This document shows, piece by piece, positions 15,309 to 22,019 of a DNA stretch of 22,019 bases (within the stretch, counting starts at the first letter, position 1; each line of letters starts with the position of its first letter). Both the position numbers and the translations under genes were made by a program. A model generated the notes under the pieces. It ran no database searches, was not told the origin of the DNA, and was given only the letters and a program-made list of their open reading frames with translations. Source of the DNA: Bacteroidota bacterium (lineage in GTDB: Bacteria; Bacteroidota; Bacteroidia; Flavobacteriales; Weeksellaceae); the NCBI GenBank assembly GCA_023399595.1, contig JAEWOR010000015.1, positions 1 to 22,019 on the forward strand. The letters run 5' to 3'.

Positions 15309-16352
15309 TTATACCAAAAGACCTGAACAATGATCTTCTGAACTTCCTGTAGCAGATGATAAAACGTTGTTTTCGTTTCGTAGTTTTAAAACGCCCATAA
15401 AAGCAAAAATTAAAGCTTCTTTAAATTCAATAATTTTTTGGTCTGGAATAATAATTTCGGTTGAAGTTTTTGTTACAATTTTTTCTAATAAAAAAGTATT
15501 ATAAGTTCCACCTCCCGTAAATAGTGCTTTTTTGAGATGGTTCTCGTTAAAAACTTTCGCAATTTGTTCTGCAATATGTTCCGTAAAAGTGGCTAAAATG
15601 GTTTCTGATGGATGGTTTTCCAGCAAAGGGAAGATGTTTTTAATACACCATTCTACTCCTAAAGATTTGGGTGCTTTTTGCTGATAAAAATCTAAAGAAT
15701 TAAGTTTTTCTAAAAGTTCAATATCAATATTTCCTCTTCTAGCAAAATCGCCGTTTTCGTCGTAGTTTTTACCTAATTTTTTAGCAAAAACATTTAGAAT
15801 AATATTAACAGGAGAAATATCAAAAGCGAGTCTTTGATTGTTGTTTTTAAAAGAAATATTGGAAAATCCTCCTAAATTAATACAAGTATCATATTCGTGA
15901 AACAGAAATTCATCCCCAACAGGAACTAAAGGTGCTCCATTTCCACCCATTACAACATCTTGACTTCTAAAATCGAAGACTATTTTTTGTTGCGTAATTT
16001 TTTTAATGGCTCTTCCGTCGCCAATTTGTACCGTGTATTTTTTTGCTGGTTGATGAAAAACGGTGTGTCCATGCGAAGCGATAATATCAATCTTCTTTAT
16101 TTGATGGGTCTCAATAAATTTTTGTGTAAACTCTCCTAAAAGAAATCCGTAATGGGAGTGCAGTTCGTAAAGATTTTCTGCAGAAAGATGAATGCTGTTT
16201 TTGAGTTGATTTTCCCAAGCTTCTTCGTAAGGAAAGGTTTCGGCTTCAAGAATTTCAAAAGTCCAGTTTTCTTGTTTTGTAAATTTCGCATAGCAAATAT
16301 CTAAGCCATCTAAGCTTGTTCCTGACATTAAACCAATTGCGAAATATTCCAT
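15309..16352 (-). CDS. anmK: Anhydro-N-acetylmuramic acid kinase
   Basis: Sugar kinase that converts 1,6-anhydro-MurNAc plus ATP to MurNAc-6-phosphate, a step of peptidoglycan recycling in the cytoplasm. The N-terminal signature GLMSGTSLDGLD (7-18) is diagnostic. Other family segments are IASHGHTVFHQPAKKYTVQIGDG, DFRSQDVVMGGNGAPLVP, INLGGFSNISF, YDENGDFARRG and FTGGGTYNTFLLE. Length 347 is slightly under the E. coli enzyme (about 369). It is the last gene of a tight operon, starting 1 nt after the lptC stop. The downstream SDR gene converges on it. Confidence 0.96.
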   Translation of the reverse strand: MEYFAIGLMSGTSLDGLDICYAKFTKQENWTFEILEAETFPYEEAWENQLKNSIHLSAENLYELHSHYGFLLGEFTQKFIETHQIKKIDIIASHGHTVFHQPAKKYTVQIGDGRAIKKITQQKIVFDFRSQDVVMGGNGAPLVPVGDEFLFHEYDTCINLGGFSNISFKNNNQRLAFDISPVNIILNVFAKKLGKNYDENGDFARRGNIDIELLEKLNSLDFYQQKAPKSLGVEWCIKNIFPLLENHPSETILATFTEHIAEQIAKVFNENHLKKALFTGGGTYNTFLLEKIVTKTSTEIIIPDQKIIEFKEALIFAFMGVLKLRNENNVLSSATGSSEDHCSGLLV

Positions 16353-16353
16353 A

Positions 16354-16950
16354 TTATTTTTGAGCTGAAGAAAGTTGTAATTTTTGAGTATTGAAATCCG
16401 CAGAACCGTTGAAGAAAGTATATTCCGAAAAGTCGTCTTTGGCTTTCATGCCGTGGTTTCCTATTAGCGTAGAGCCGTCTTCTAAAGTTACATAAACGGT
16501 GTCTTTAGTAAAAACCATTTTTTTTGTTTGGTCCCAATAAACGCTTTGCATGGCGAATCTTTGGTTTTCATTGGTTCTTATTTTTACATCACCTTTGGCT
16601 TCGTAAAATTTTTTAGCTTCGTTAATCTTGGCGTATTTGGCAGTAAGTGTTCCAGGTGTATTGGGTTTCTTTTTATCAAAAAACTCAATGTTAATGCCTT
16701 TTTTGGCTAGAATATAAGGTTCTTTTACCAATTCGTATTTTTCAATAAGAGGAGCTGAAGCTTTTAATACGATTAGTCCAGAATCTCTTTGTAGAATTTT
16801 GGCGTTGTGAATAACCTGTGTTGGGAAATTTTTATTTTGTTTATCATTAATTTTTGTGAGGTCTTCTTCACAAGAGGTCAACATAAAAAATATAGCACAA
16901 CTAAAAAGGTATGCTATATTTTTTATTATTGTATGATGTAACGTCTTCAT
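16354..16950 (-). CDS. lptC: LptC-like LPS export protein, lipoprotein form
   Basis: Component of the lipopolysaccharide transport bridge that links the inner-membrane LptBFG exporter to LptA/LptD in the outer membrane. The C-terminal half shows the OstA/LptC beta-jellyroll pattern: TAKYAKINEAKKFYEAKGDVKIRTNENQRFAMQSVYWD, then ENGSTLIG-like DGSTLIGNHGMKAKDDFSEYTFFNGSADF. Instead of a plain membrane anchor it has a lipoprotein signal with lipobox LTSC (Cys27), followed by acidic Glu-Glu-Asp. The ATG at 16950 is chosen because it begins directly before the signal peptide (MKTLHHTIIKNIAYLF) and follows the barrel-gene stop by 1 nt. The upstream ATG at 16989 would overlap that gene by 38 nt. Length 198 is normal. 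Confidence 0.88.
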   Translation of the reverse strand: MKTLHHTIIKNIAYLFSCAIFFMLTSCEEDLTKINDKQNKNFPTQVIHNAKILQRDSGLIVLKASAPLIEKYELVKEPYILAKKGINIEFFDKKKPNTPGTLTAKYAKINEAKKFYEAKGDVKIRTNENQRFAMQSVYWDQTKKMVFTKDTVYVTLEDGSTLIGNHGMKAKDDFSEYTFFNGSADFNTQKLQLSSAQK

Positions 16951-16951
16951 T

Positions 16952-18226
16952 TTAGTTGTAAAGTTGTTTTCTGAACCATTTGTCAGCAAAATTTAAACCT
17001 ATTTTGAAGTTGATAAAGTTTTGATTAATTAAATTGTTTTGTGTAGTTCCTCTTTTGCCAAGTTCAACACCTAACTCCAAACCAGACATTCTTGTTACAC
17101 TACTGTTTTTGAAAGGAAATAATGCTCCAAAAGTTACCCCAAATTCATTAATAGATTTGTCGGCTAAAACTAAGCTTCCTTTTTCATAATAAGCTCCATA
17201 TCTGTAAACCACTCTTGAAAAATAATTTCTGAAATTGTTGTAGTTTGGCAACCACCATCCTCCAGCTGCAAAACGATAAGAGTCTTTCATGTCCATTGTT
17301 TTACCGAAATAAAGAACATCTTCAGCTTTTTTATAATCTAATTGACCAGAGATAAACCATCTGTTTTCTTCACCGTAACCTGCTCCAAATGAAGCTTCGA
17401 AAGGAATTAAATTTTTAGTTTTAGTATTAACCTGCTCAATGATATTCTCATTGGTTTTCTCGCCATCAGCATTTAAGAAGTAGGTGCTGTTGGTATACTG
17501 AGAAGTAGGGTTTTTAGTGTTTCCGAAGGTTGTAGTTGCACCAAAAGTCAATTTATGATCCATTTTCATTAATACCTGATAACTTGCTCCTAAAGTAAAA
17601 TTAAAAGTTTTAATTTTATTTATAGTTTCATAACCATTAATAAGTTCTGTATCTGTCATCGTAAACTCATCTTTATCGTTTAAGTTTCCAAAATAATAGT
17701 TCGCTTTTGCCCCTAAAGAAAACTCTGGAGTTACTTTATAACCTACAGCAATTTGAAATGCGTTTAAACTACCACTTCCCGTAAAATGATTGTATTGAGT
17801 TATATTATTGTTAATAGAAGAAGTTCTGATGATGTCATAACTCTTAGAACTATAAGGCTGATAAGCCAAACCAACTTTTACTTTTGGAGAAACAGGAAAA
17901 GCAATTGAAATATTAGATAAATAAGTTGAATGCTTAGTTACCTTTGAATTATCATAATTTGTTTTAAAGTAGTTGTTTTCATTGGAAGCTTCTACTTTTA
18001 TACTTGTTAGCTCAAAATTTCCGTTATTAGCAGGATTTCCGAAGTTGAAGCTACTTGTAAAATCGCTGATATAAGCCGTAGAAATCCCACCCATTGAGGA
18101 AGTTTCTATAGTATTATCAAACTTTACATCTCCAATTCCGAATGCTGCATAAGGTGAGTTTCCGATACTTTGAGCATTTAAGAAATATCCAACTGAAATG
18201 AATGATATTGCTAAGATTTTTTTCAT
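16952..18226 (-). CDS. Outer-membrane beta-barrel protein, FadL-like
   Basis: Predicted outer-membrane beta-barrel of 424 residues with a signal peptide (MKKILAISFISVGYFLNAQS, cleavage near 18-20). The mature N-terminus has the pattern of FadL/OmpP1-type proteins: SPYAAFGIGDV, then SSMGGISTAY, then FNFGNPANNG (an NPA motif). It is followed by many alternating amphipathic strands such as VKVGLAYQPYSSKSYDI, FTLGASYQVL and NFKIGLNFADKWF. The cargo is unknown, and long-chain lipids are only a family-based guess. It is the first gene of the operon with lptC and anmK (1-nt gaps), which links it to the envelope. A weak -7-like box GATATTTG (18249-18256, - strand, one mismatch) lies about 20 bp before the start. 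It does not end in the classical aromatic residue. Confidence 0.82.
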   Translation of the reverse strand: MKKILAISFISVGYFLNAQSIGNSPYAAFGIGDVKFDNTIETSSMGGISTAYISDFTSSFNFGNPANNGNFELTSIKVEASNENNYFKTNYDNSKVTKHSTYLSNISIAFPVSPKVKVGLAYQPYSSKSYDIIRTSSINNNITQYNHFTGSGSLNAFQIAVGYKVTPEFSLGAKANYYFGNLNDKDEFTMTDTELINGYETINKIKTFNFTLGASYQVLMKMDHKLTFGATTTFGNTKNPTSQYTNSTYFLNADGEKTNENIIEQVNTKTKNLIPFEASFGAGYGEENRWFISGQLDYKKAEDVLYFGKTMDMKDSYRFAAGGWWLPNYNNFRNYFSRVVYRYGAYYEKGSLVLADKSINEFGVTFGALFPFKNSSVTRMSGLELGVELGKRGTTQNNLINQNFINFKIGLNFADKWFRKQLYN

Positions 18227-18328
18227 TCTTTATTTTTAAAACAATGCGCAAATATCTTAAATATTACTGAATTGTAAAAATTTAGTTTGGTTAAAGTTTG
18301 TTAAGCGTACTTTTAAGGGTTTTTAATT

Positions 18329-18357
18329 TTTGCCAATCATCTTATTTTTTATCTTTG
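18329..18357 (+). promoter_or_regulatory. Promoter of holB with -33 and -7 boxes
   Basis: TTTG (18329-18332) and TATCTTTG (18350-18357) are separated by 17 bp, the best complete Bacteroidota-type promoter in the window. The -7 box ends only 4 nt before the ATG at 18362, so the transcript would begin at or next to the start codon. Confidence 0.65.
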
Positions 18358-18361
18358 AAAA

Positions 18362-19483
18362 ATGAATTGGGAAAATATAGCGGGTCAAACTCAGCTTAAA
18401 AATCTATTGCAACAAAGTATTTCCGAAAACAGAATAAGCCATGCTCAATTATTTATCGGCAAGGAGGGTTATGGCACTTTTCCGTTGGCTTTAGCCTATG
18501 CAAAAGAAGTTTTGTTCAGAGAAAATGAACATGCAGCTTCTAAAGTAGAACATCTTAATCATCTTGATCTTCATTTTTCATTTCCCGTTTTTACCGAAAA
18601 TAAAAATTCTTTAAGTAAAATAAAATTCGAGCAGTTTAGAGAAATGATGTTGGAATTTCCTTATTCAAATTTTGATGATTGGACGGGTTTTTTGGATTCT
18701 GAAAACAAACAGTTTTTTATTTCTGCAGATGAAATAGAAGATCAAAACCAGAAGTTTGCGCTGAAAAGCTATGAAGGTGGAACCAAAATACTCATCGTTT
18801 GGCGAGCGGATAAAATGAATGTTTCGGCAGCGAATAAGTTTTTGAAATTTTTGGAAGAGCCGCCAGAGAAAACACTTATTATTTTAACAGCAGAAAATAC
18901 GAGTGATATTTTACCCACTATTTTATCGAGAACGCAAATTGTAGAAGTTCCAAGAATTCAGGATGAAGATCTAAAACTGTATCTGCAATCTTTTAATAGG
19001 GATTTAGGTGATGCAAAAATAACTGAAGTGGTTCACGAAGCGCAAGGAGACCTTAATGAAGCTTTAAAATTATTGCAGTCTGTGAACAAAGACTCAGATT
19101 TTGAAGCTTTGTTTGTACAATGGGTGAGAGATGCTTTCCAAGTGAAAAAGAAACCAGAATTTTTGAAAAATATTATTTATTGGGCGCGAGAAATTGCAAG
19201 TTGGAATCGCGAGAAACAAAAGAATTTTCTTAATTATTGTTCAGAGATTTTCCGTTTGGCGCTTTTACAAAATTATCAAACTGGAGATTTGGTGTATAAA
19301 AAAATTAATGCCAATAGTTTCAACTGGGAGAGTTTTTCTAAATTCATCAGCGGAGCCAATATAGAAAGCATTTTAGATGAATTGTCTGCTGCAGATTTGC
19401 ACCTCACAAGAAATGGAAATCCCAAAATTATTTGGACAGATTTAGGGATTAAACTATCGAGATATATTCATAAATCAGTATAA
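18362..19483 (+). CDS. holB: DNA polymerase III delta' subunit
   Basis: Clamp-loader subunit delta', a structural AAA+ member that helps load the beta clamp during replication. The start MNWENIAGQTQLKNLLQQSI and the segment NRISHAQLFIGKEGYGTFPLALAYAKEVL show the DnaX/delta' fold. The P-loop position is GKEGYGTF, without the lysine-threonine pair, as expected for a subunit that does not hydrolyse ATP. Later parts are KIKFEQFREMMLEF, GTKILIVWRADKMNVSAANKFLKFLEEPP (Walker B region), and LPTILSRTQIVEVP where the usual SRC reads SRT. The Cys residues of the zinc module of E. coli delta' are absent. Length is 373. The next gene follows after 29 nt and is probably co-transcribed. Confidence 0.92.
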   Translation: MNWENIAGQTQLKNLLQQSISENRISHAQLFIGKEGYGTFPLALAYAKEVLFRENEHAASKVEHLNHLDLHFSFPVFTENKNSLSKIKFEQFREMMLEFPYSNFDDWTGFLDSENKQFFISADEIEDQNQKFALKSYEGGTKILIVWRADKMNVSAANKFLKFLEEPPEKTLIILTAENTSDILPTILSRTQIVEVPRIQDEDLKLYLQSFNRDLGDAKITEVVHEAQGDLNEALKLLQSVNKDSDFEALFVQWVRDAFQVKKKPEFLKNIIYWAREIASWNREKQKNFLNYCSEIFRLALLQNYQTGDLVYKKINANSFNWESFSKFISGANIESILDELSAADLHLTRNGNPKIIWTDLGIKLSRYIHKSV

Positions 19484-19512
19484 ATTTATCAATTAATATA
19501 TTAAACAACACT

Positions 19513-20376
19513 ATGAAAATTAAATTGTTTACCACGAAGTGGAGCCTTTTATTGGCAATGTTTTTTAGCGTTTTATTTTTCGCACAAAATGAGAAATCTT
19601 TACTTTGGAAAATAAGCGGAAACGGACTTGAGAAGCCTTCTTATATTTTCGGGACCATTCACATGATTTGTGAAGAAGATTATGTAATGAATGCTACCAT
19701 ACAAAATGCTTTAAAAAGTACTGACGCTTATTTTGCAGAATTAGATTTTACCAATGTGGAAGATATGGCGAAAATGCAATCTCAAATAATGTCTTCAACA
19801 CCTTTGTCTAAAAGACTTTCTGCTGATGAGTATTCAAAACTAAAAGATCTTTTAAAGGAAACCGTTAAATTGGATATTGCACAGTTTGAAAATATGAGCG
19901 ATATGGGAATTGTAAGTATGGTTACTTTAAAATCTTTCCCGTGCGAGAAACAAAAAATGTATGAAATGGAGCTTTTAACCTTAGCTCTTGCAGAAAAGAA
20001 AAAACCTGGTGGAATTGAAACTTTTGATGAGCAAATGAAGGTGCTTTCTAGTTCTTTTACTATGGAAACTTTGCTGGGTATGCTTGAGGATTTAAAAAAG
20101 CAAGGTTTTAAAGGAACTCAAGAAATGGTAGATATCTATAAATCTCAAAATATAGATCAACTTATTGAATTTATGGGGAAAGCGAGCTATATGGATGATA
20201 AAGTGTATAAAACTATTTTAAAAGATAGAAACACCTCTTGGTTTACTAGAATGCCTGAACAAATGAAAAAGCAATCCACATTTTTCGCAGTTGGAGCTGC
20301 GCATTTAGGAGGAAAAGATGGGGTTATTACCCATTTCAAAAAAATTGGTTACAAAGTAGAGCCTGTGAAGTTTTAA
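19513..20376 (+). CDS. TraB/GumN (TIKI-like) family protein
   Basis: Exported protein of the TraB/GumN (COG3735) family, related to the animal TIKI metalloproteases. It has an N-terminal signal (about 1-24, SLLLAMFFSVLFFAQN). The two family GxxH motifs are present: G47-T-I-H50 in PSYIFGTIHM and G261-A-A-H264 in FAVGAAHLGGKDGVI. An acidic AELDF segment also carries the conserved Glu. By analogy it may bind a divalent metal and cleave peptides in the periplasm or at the membrane, but bacterial members are mostly uncharacterised. Length 287 is typical. It lies 29 nt after holB, probably on the same transcript, and ends before a bidirectional terminator. Confidence 0.9.
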   Translation: MKIKLFTTKWSLLLAMFFSVLFFAQNEKSLLWKISGNGLEKPSYIFGTIHMICEEDYVMNATIQNALKSTDAYFAELDFTNVEDMAKMQSQIMSSTPLSKRLSADEYSKLKDLLKETVKLDIAQFENMSDMGIVSMVTLKSFPCEKQKMYEMELLTLALAEKKKPGGIETFDEQMKVLSSSFTMETLLGMLEDLKKQGFKGTQEMVDIYKSQNIDQLIEFMGKASYMDDKVYKTILKDRNTSWFTRMPEQMKKQSTFFAVGAAHLGGKDGVITHFKKIGYKVEPVKF

Positions 20377-20390
20377 TTAAAAAAATATAA

Positions 20391-20420
20391 AAAGAAGTGA
20401 CTTATTCGAGTCACTTTTTT
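20391..20420. terminator. Bidirectional terminator between the TraB gene and corA
   Basis: AAGTGACT (20395-20402) and AGTCACTT (20409-20416) form a perfect 8-bp stem with a 6-nt loop. There is an A-run to the left and a T-run to the right, so it works in both directions. It lies between convergent genes ending at 20376 and 20446. Confidence 0.88.
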
Positions 20421-20445
20421 ATTTCTATCATCTTCGAGTTAAAAA

Positions 20446-21345
20446 TTACCATTTCTTTTTTCTAAAGTAAATAAAGGTAACGATAACAATAACTCCCATT
20501 AATCCTAACGTGAAATAATAGCCATATTTATGTTGAAGTTCTGGCATAAAGTCGAAGTTCATTCCGTAAACCCCAGCAATAAAAGTGATGGGTAAAAAAT
20601 AGACAGAATAAATGGCTAAAAGTTTCATCACCTGATTGGCTTTTTGGTCGGATAACGCCAAAAACATGGATATTAAGTTGGTAATTTGTGCGTTCAGATG
20701 TTCAAAATCGGCAACCACATCTTTGTATTTATCCACTAAATCTGTAAACTCAGAATCTGTAATAGTAAGAAGTTTGAATTTGTTTACCCAATCGGCGGAA
20801 ATATTGAGAATTCTAGCATTGAGACCAGATTTTCTTTTCAGTTTATAAAGTCTTCTAATTTGGTTGGATTGGTTGGAGTTTTTCAAAAAGATTTCATCTT
20901 CCATTCTGTCCATAATTTCCAGTAAATTCTGACTTTCCTCATCATAAGACTTTAAAACTTTTATGGCTAAGTGTAAAGCAATTTGATCTGCTACCATGGT
21001 ATCCGCTTGCAGCTGAATCTCTTTTTTGTATTCATAAATACTGCGGTTTCTCATTCTGTGGACTGTAATTACCGTATTATTAATTAAAAATAATCCTAGC
21101 TTGGTGCTTACATCGCTTATTGTGTTGAGGTTGGTGCGCTCTAGCTCTGTGTTTTCACGCATTAAATAGAATTTCACATTTCCATCTTCTTCATATTTGG
21201 GAAGGTGATTGGGGTCTATAGTGTCTTCTAATAATAAATCGTTAACGCCATATCTTTCATGTATAAATTGTAAGTCTTCAGGGGTGGGTGCTTCTACATC
21301 CAACCATTCACAATGATCATTTTTAAAGATAATTTCTATTGCCAT
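20446..21345 (-). CDS. corA: CorA-type magnesium transporter
   Basis: Divalent cation channel of the CorA family (Mg2+, possibly Co2+ or Ni2+), forming a pentamer in the inner membrane. The large N-terminal cytoplasmic domain occupies about 1-235, with the long stalk helix toward its end. Two C-terminal transmembrane helices follow: TM1 about 238-260 ending in the signature YGMNF (GMN at 261-263), a short MPEL-containing periplasmic loop, and TM2 about 275-294, then a basic tail RKKKW. Length 299 is slightly shorter than E. coli CorA (316). The gene has its own -7 box directly before the ATG and converges on the TraB gene. An IS982 element begins about 47 bp upstream of its start. Confidence 0.95.
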   Translation of the reverse strand: MAIEIIFKNDHCEWLDVEAPTPEDLQFIHERYGVNDLLLEDTIDPNHLPKYEEDGNVKFYLMRENTELERTNLNTISDVSTKLGLFLINNTVITVHRMRNRSIYEYKKEIQLQADTMVADQIALHLAIKVLKSYDEESQNLLEIMDRMEDEIFLKNSNQSNQIRRLYKLKRKSGLNARILNISADWVNKFKLLTITDSEFTDLVDKYKDVVADFEHLNAQITNLISMFLALSDQKANQVMKLLAIYSVYFLPITFIAGVYGMNFDFMPELQHKYGYYFTLGLMGVIVIVTFIYFRKKKW

Positions 21346-21349
21346 AACA

Positions 21350-21357
21350 CAAATGTA
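21350..21357 (-). promoter_or_regulatory. Promoter -7 box for corA, nearly at the start codon
   Basis: On the - strand this reads TACATTTG (TAnnTTTG). The box ends 4 nt before the ATG at 21345, so the transcript may begin at or very near the start codon. It lies 36 bp from the putative IS end, so any -33 element would be native DNA close to the insertion. Confidence 0.5.
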
Positions 21358-21392
21358 AACATTATTAAGGCGTCAGCTTAAAATACTTTATT

Positions 21393-22019
21393 ACCTGTTG
21401 TGCATTTAGCACAAATTAATTTTTAACTTATTCAAACTTCTCTTGAAGACGAAAAAATTTAGATATTGAATCATGGTAAAAGAAGTTATTTTTGATACTA
21501 TTCTTGTTGCCAAACCTTGAAAGGTTTTTGCGAGGTTAATATTTATTAAGAACTGTCCGCACAGTTGCGAAATATTGGTTTCAATCCTCTTTCTGATTTT
21601 TGATTTTGCCTTGGAAAATTCCACAAAATCATGCTGGTTTTTACGCATTGGAACCGAAAGATTTATCTTGGAATAGTTGAATAAATCCAGTTGGAGTTCT
21701 TTGCTGATGTACCCTCTGTCGCCGATTAATAAACAGTTTTCAAAATTCTCCTTAATGTCGTGCAGATAGTTCACGTCTTGAACATTTGCAGGGGAAAAAT
21801 CAAACGAGTGGAAGATTCCATTTTTGTCACAAACCGCATGAAGTTTATAGCCAAAATACCTAGATTTTTGTGCGGCACAATATCCATATGCGGGTTTGAT
21901 CTCATCCGTGGAACAGATTGCAGAACGATTTGCCCGACTTATTTTACAGATTTCAATTGGCGTGGAATCCACAATAAAGACATCGGTGAAATCCGAAAAC
22001 TTGCTGCTCAAGGTTTCTC
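21393..22019 (-). mobile_element. IS982-family insertion sequence, cut by the window edge
   Basis: The window holds the 3' part of an IS982-family element. The element end is placed near 21393, where ACCTGTTGTGC begins just past the transposase stop. The other end and the target duplication are outside the window. Within this end, TTGTGC (21398-21403) and GCACAA (21409-21414) form an inverted pair with the stop codon in the loop. The boundary is an estimate made without a reference terminal repeat. Confidence 0.6.
21406..22019 (-). CDS. IS982-family transposase, 5' end outside window
   Basis: DDE transposase of the IS982 family; it moves the element by cut-and-paste or copy. About 204 C-terminal residues are in the window, and the reading frame stays open through position 22019. 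The TTG at 22011 is therefore not the real start, and the protein is incomplete only because of the window edge. The catalytic triad is visible: Asp in FIVDSTPIEIC (residue 15 counted from the codon at 22011), Asp98 in LIGDRGYIS, and Glu144 in KRIETNISQL. GYKLHAVCDKNG between the two Asp residues is also typical. No frameshift or internal stop is seen, so the copy may be active. A full family member is about 290 residues. Confidence 0.88.
   Translation of the reverse strand, partial: ETLSSKFSDFTDVFIVDSTPIEICKISRANRSAICSTDEIKPAYGYCAAQKSRYFGYKLHAVCDKNGIFHSFDFSPANVQDVNYLHDIKENFENCLLIGDRGYISKELQLDLFNYSKINLSVPMRKNQHDFVEFSKAKSKIRKRIETNISQLCGQFLININLAKTFQGLATRIVSKITSFTMIQYLNFFVFKRSLNKLKINLC

Noticed and set aside
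16951..16989. Upstream ATG for lptC at 16989
   Set aside because: It would overlap the barrel-protein gene and put 13 polar residues before an otherwise perfect lipoprotein signal peptide; the ATG at 16950 fits better.

Overview
The window looks like a chromosomal segment of a Flavobacteriia member, most likely from the Chryseobacterium/Cloacibacterium (Weeksellaceae) neighbourhood. The reasons are the strong A+T richness, the protein content (Mpl-type ligase, LptC lipoprotein, FadL-like barrel, TraB/GumN protein), and promoter -7 boxes of the Bacteroidota type TAnnTTTG with almost no Shine-Dalgarno signals. The genus is inferred from general familiarity; no database search was run. I found no rRNA, tRNA or CRISPR, and no gene-free stretch longer than about 300 bases.

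Layout. 1-56: low-complexity poly-T and GC sequence that looks like a contig-end artefact. 60-1820 (+): an alpha/beta hydrolase and a TerC membrane protein, closed by a bidirectional terminator. 1874-10240 (all -): an aromatic amino acid (tyrosine/homogentisate) degradation cluster. In transcription order it holds homogentisate dioxygenase, two different CoA-transferases, 4-hydroxyphenylpyruvate dioxygenase, a small secreted protein of unknown function, fumarylacetoacetase and a flavin-reductase-like protein. Most of these genes have their own terminator, so the cluster is a set of short transcription units rather than one long operon. 10413-11750 (-): an Mpl-like peptidoglycan recycling ligase, divergent from hisS. 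11863-14317 (+): hisS and a secreted leucine-rich repeat protein. 14503-15306 (+): a short-chain dehydrogenase. 15309-18226 (-): a tight operon of an outer-membrane barrel, lptC and anmK. 18362-20376 (+): DNA polymerase III delta' and a TraB/GumN protein. 20446-21345 (-): CorA. 21393-22019 (-): the 3' end of an IS982-family insertion sequence cut by the window edge.

How the genes work together. HPPD, HGD and FAH take 4-hydroxyphenylpyruvate through homogentisate and maleyl/fumarylacetoacetate to fumarate and acetoacetate. The CoA-transferases could hand CoA to acetoacetate or acetate, but that is inference. No maleylacetoacetate isomerase gene is present here. Mpl and AnmK are both peptidoglycan recycling functions, and LptC and the barrel protein serve the outer membrane.

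The most interesting signals are the isomerase-less homogentisate cluster with paired CoA-transferases, a 26-bp tandem and inverted operator-like element before one CoA-transferase, an 18-bp perfect palindrome before the flavin reductase, probable leaderless transcripts for holB and corA, and a TTG start for mpl that is decided by promoter position. I did not find a clearly new defence or mobile system.
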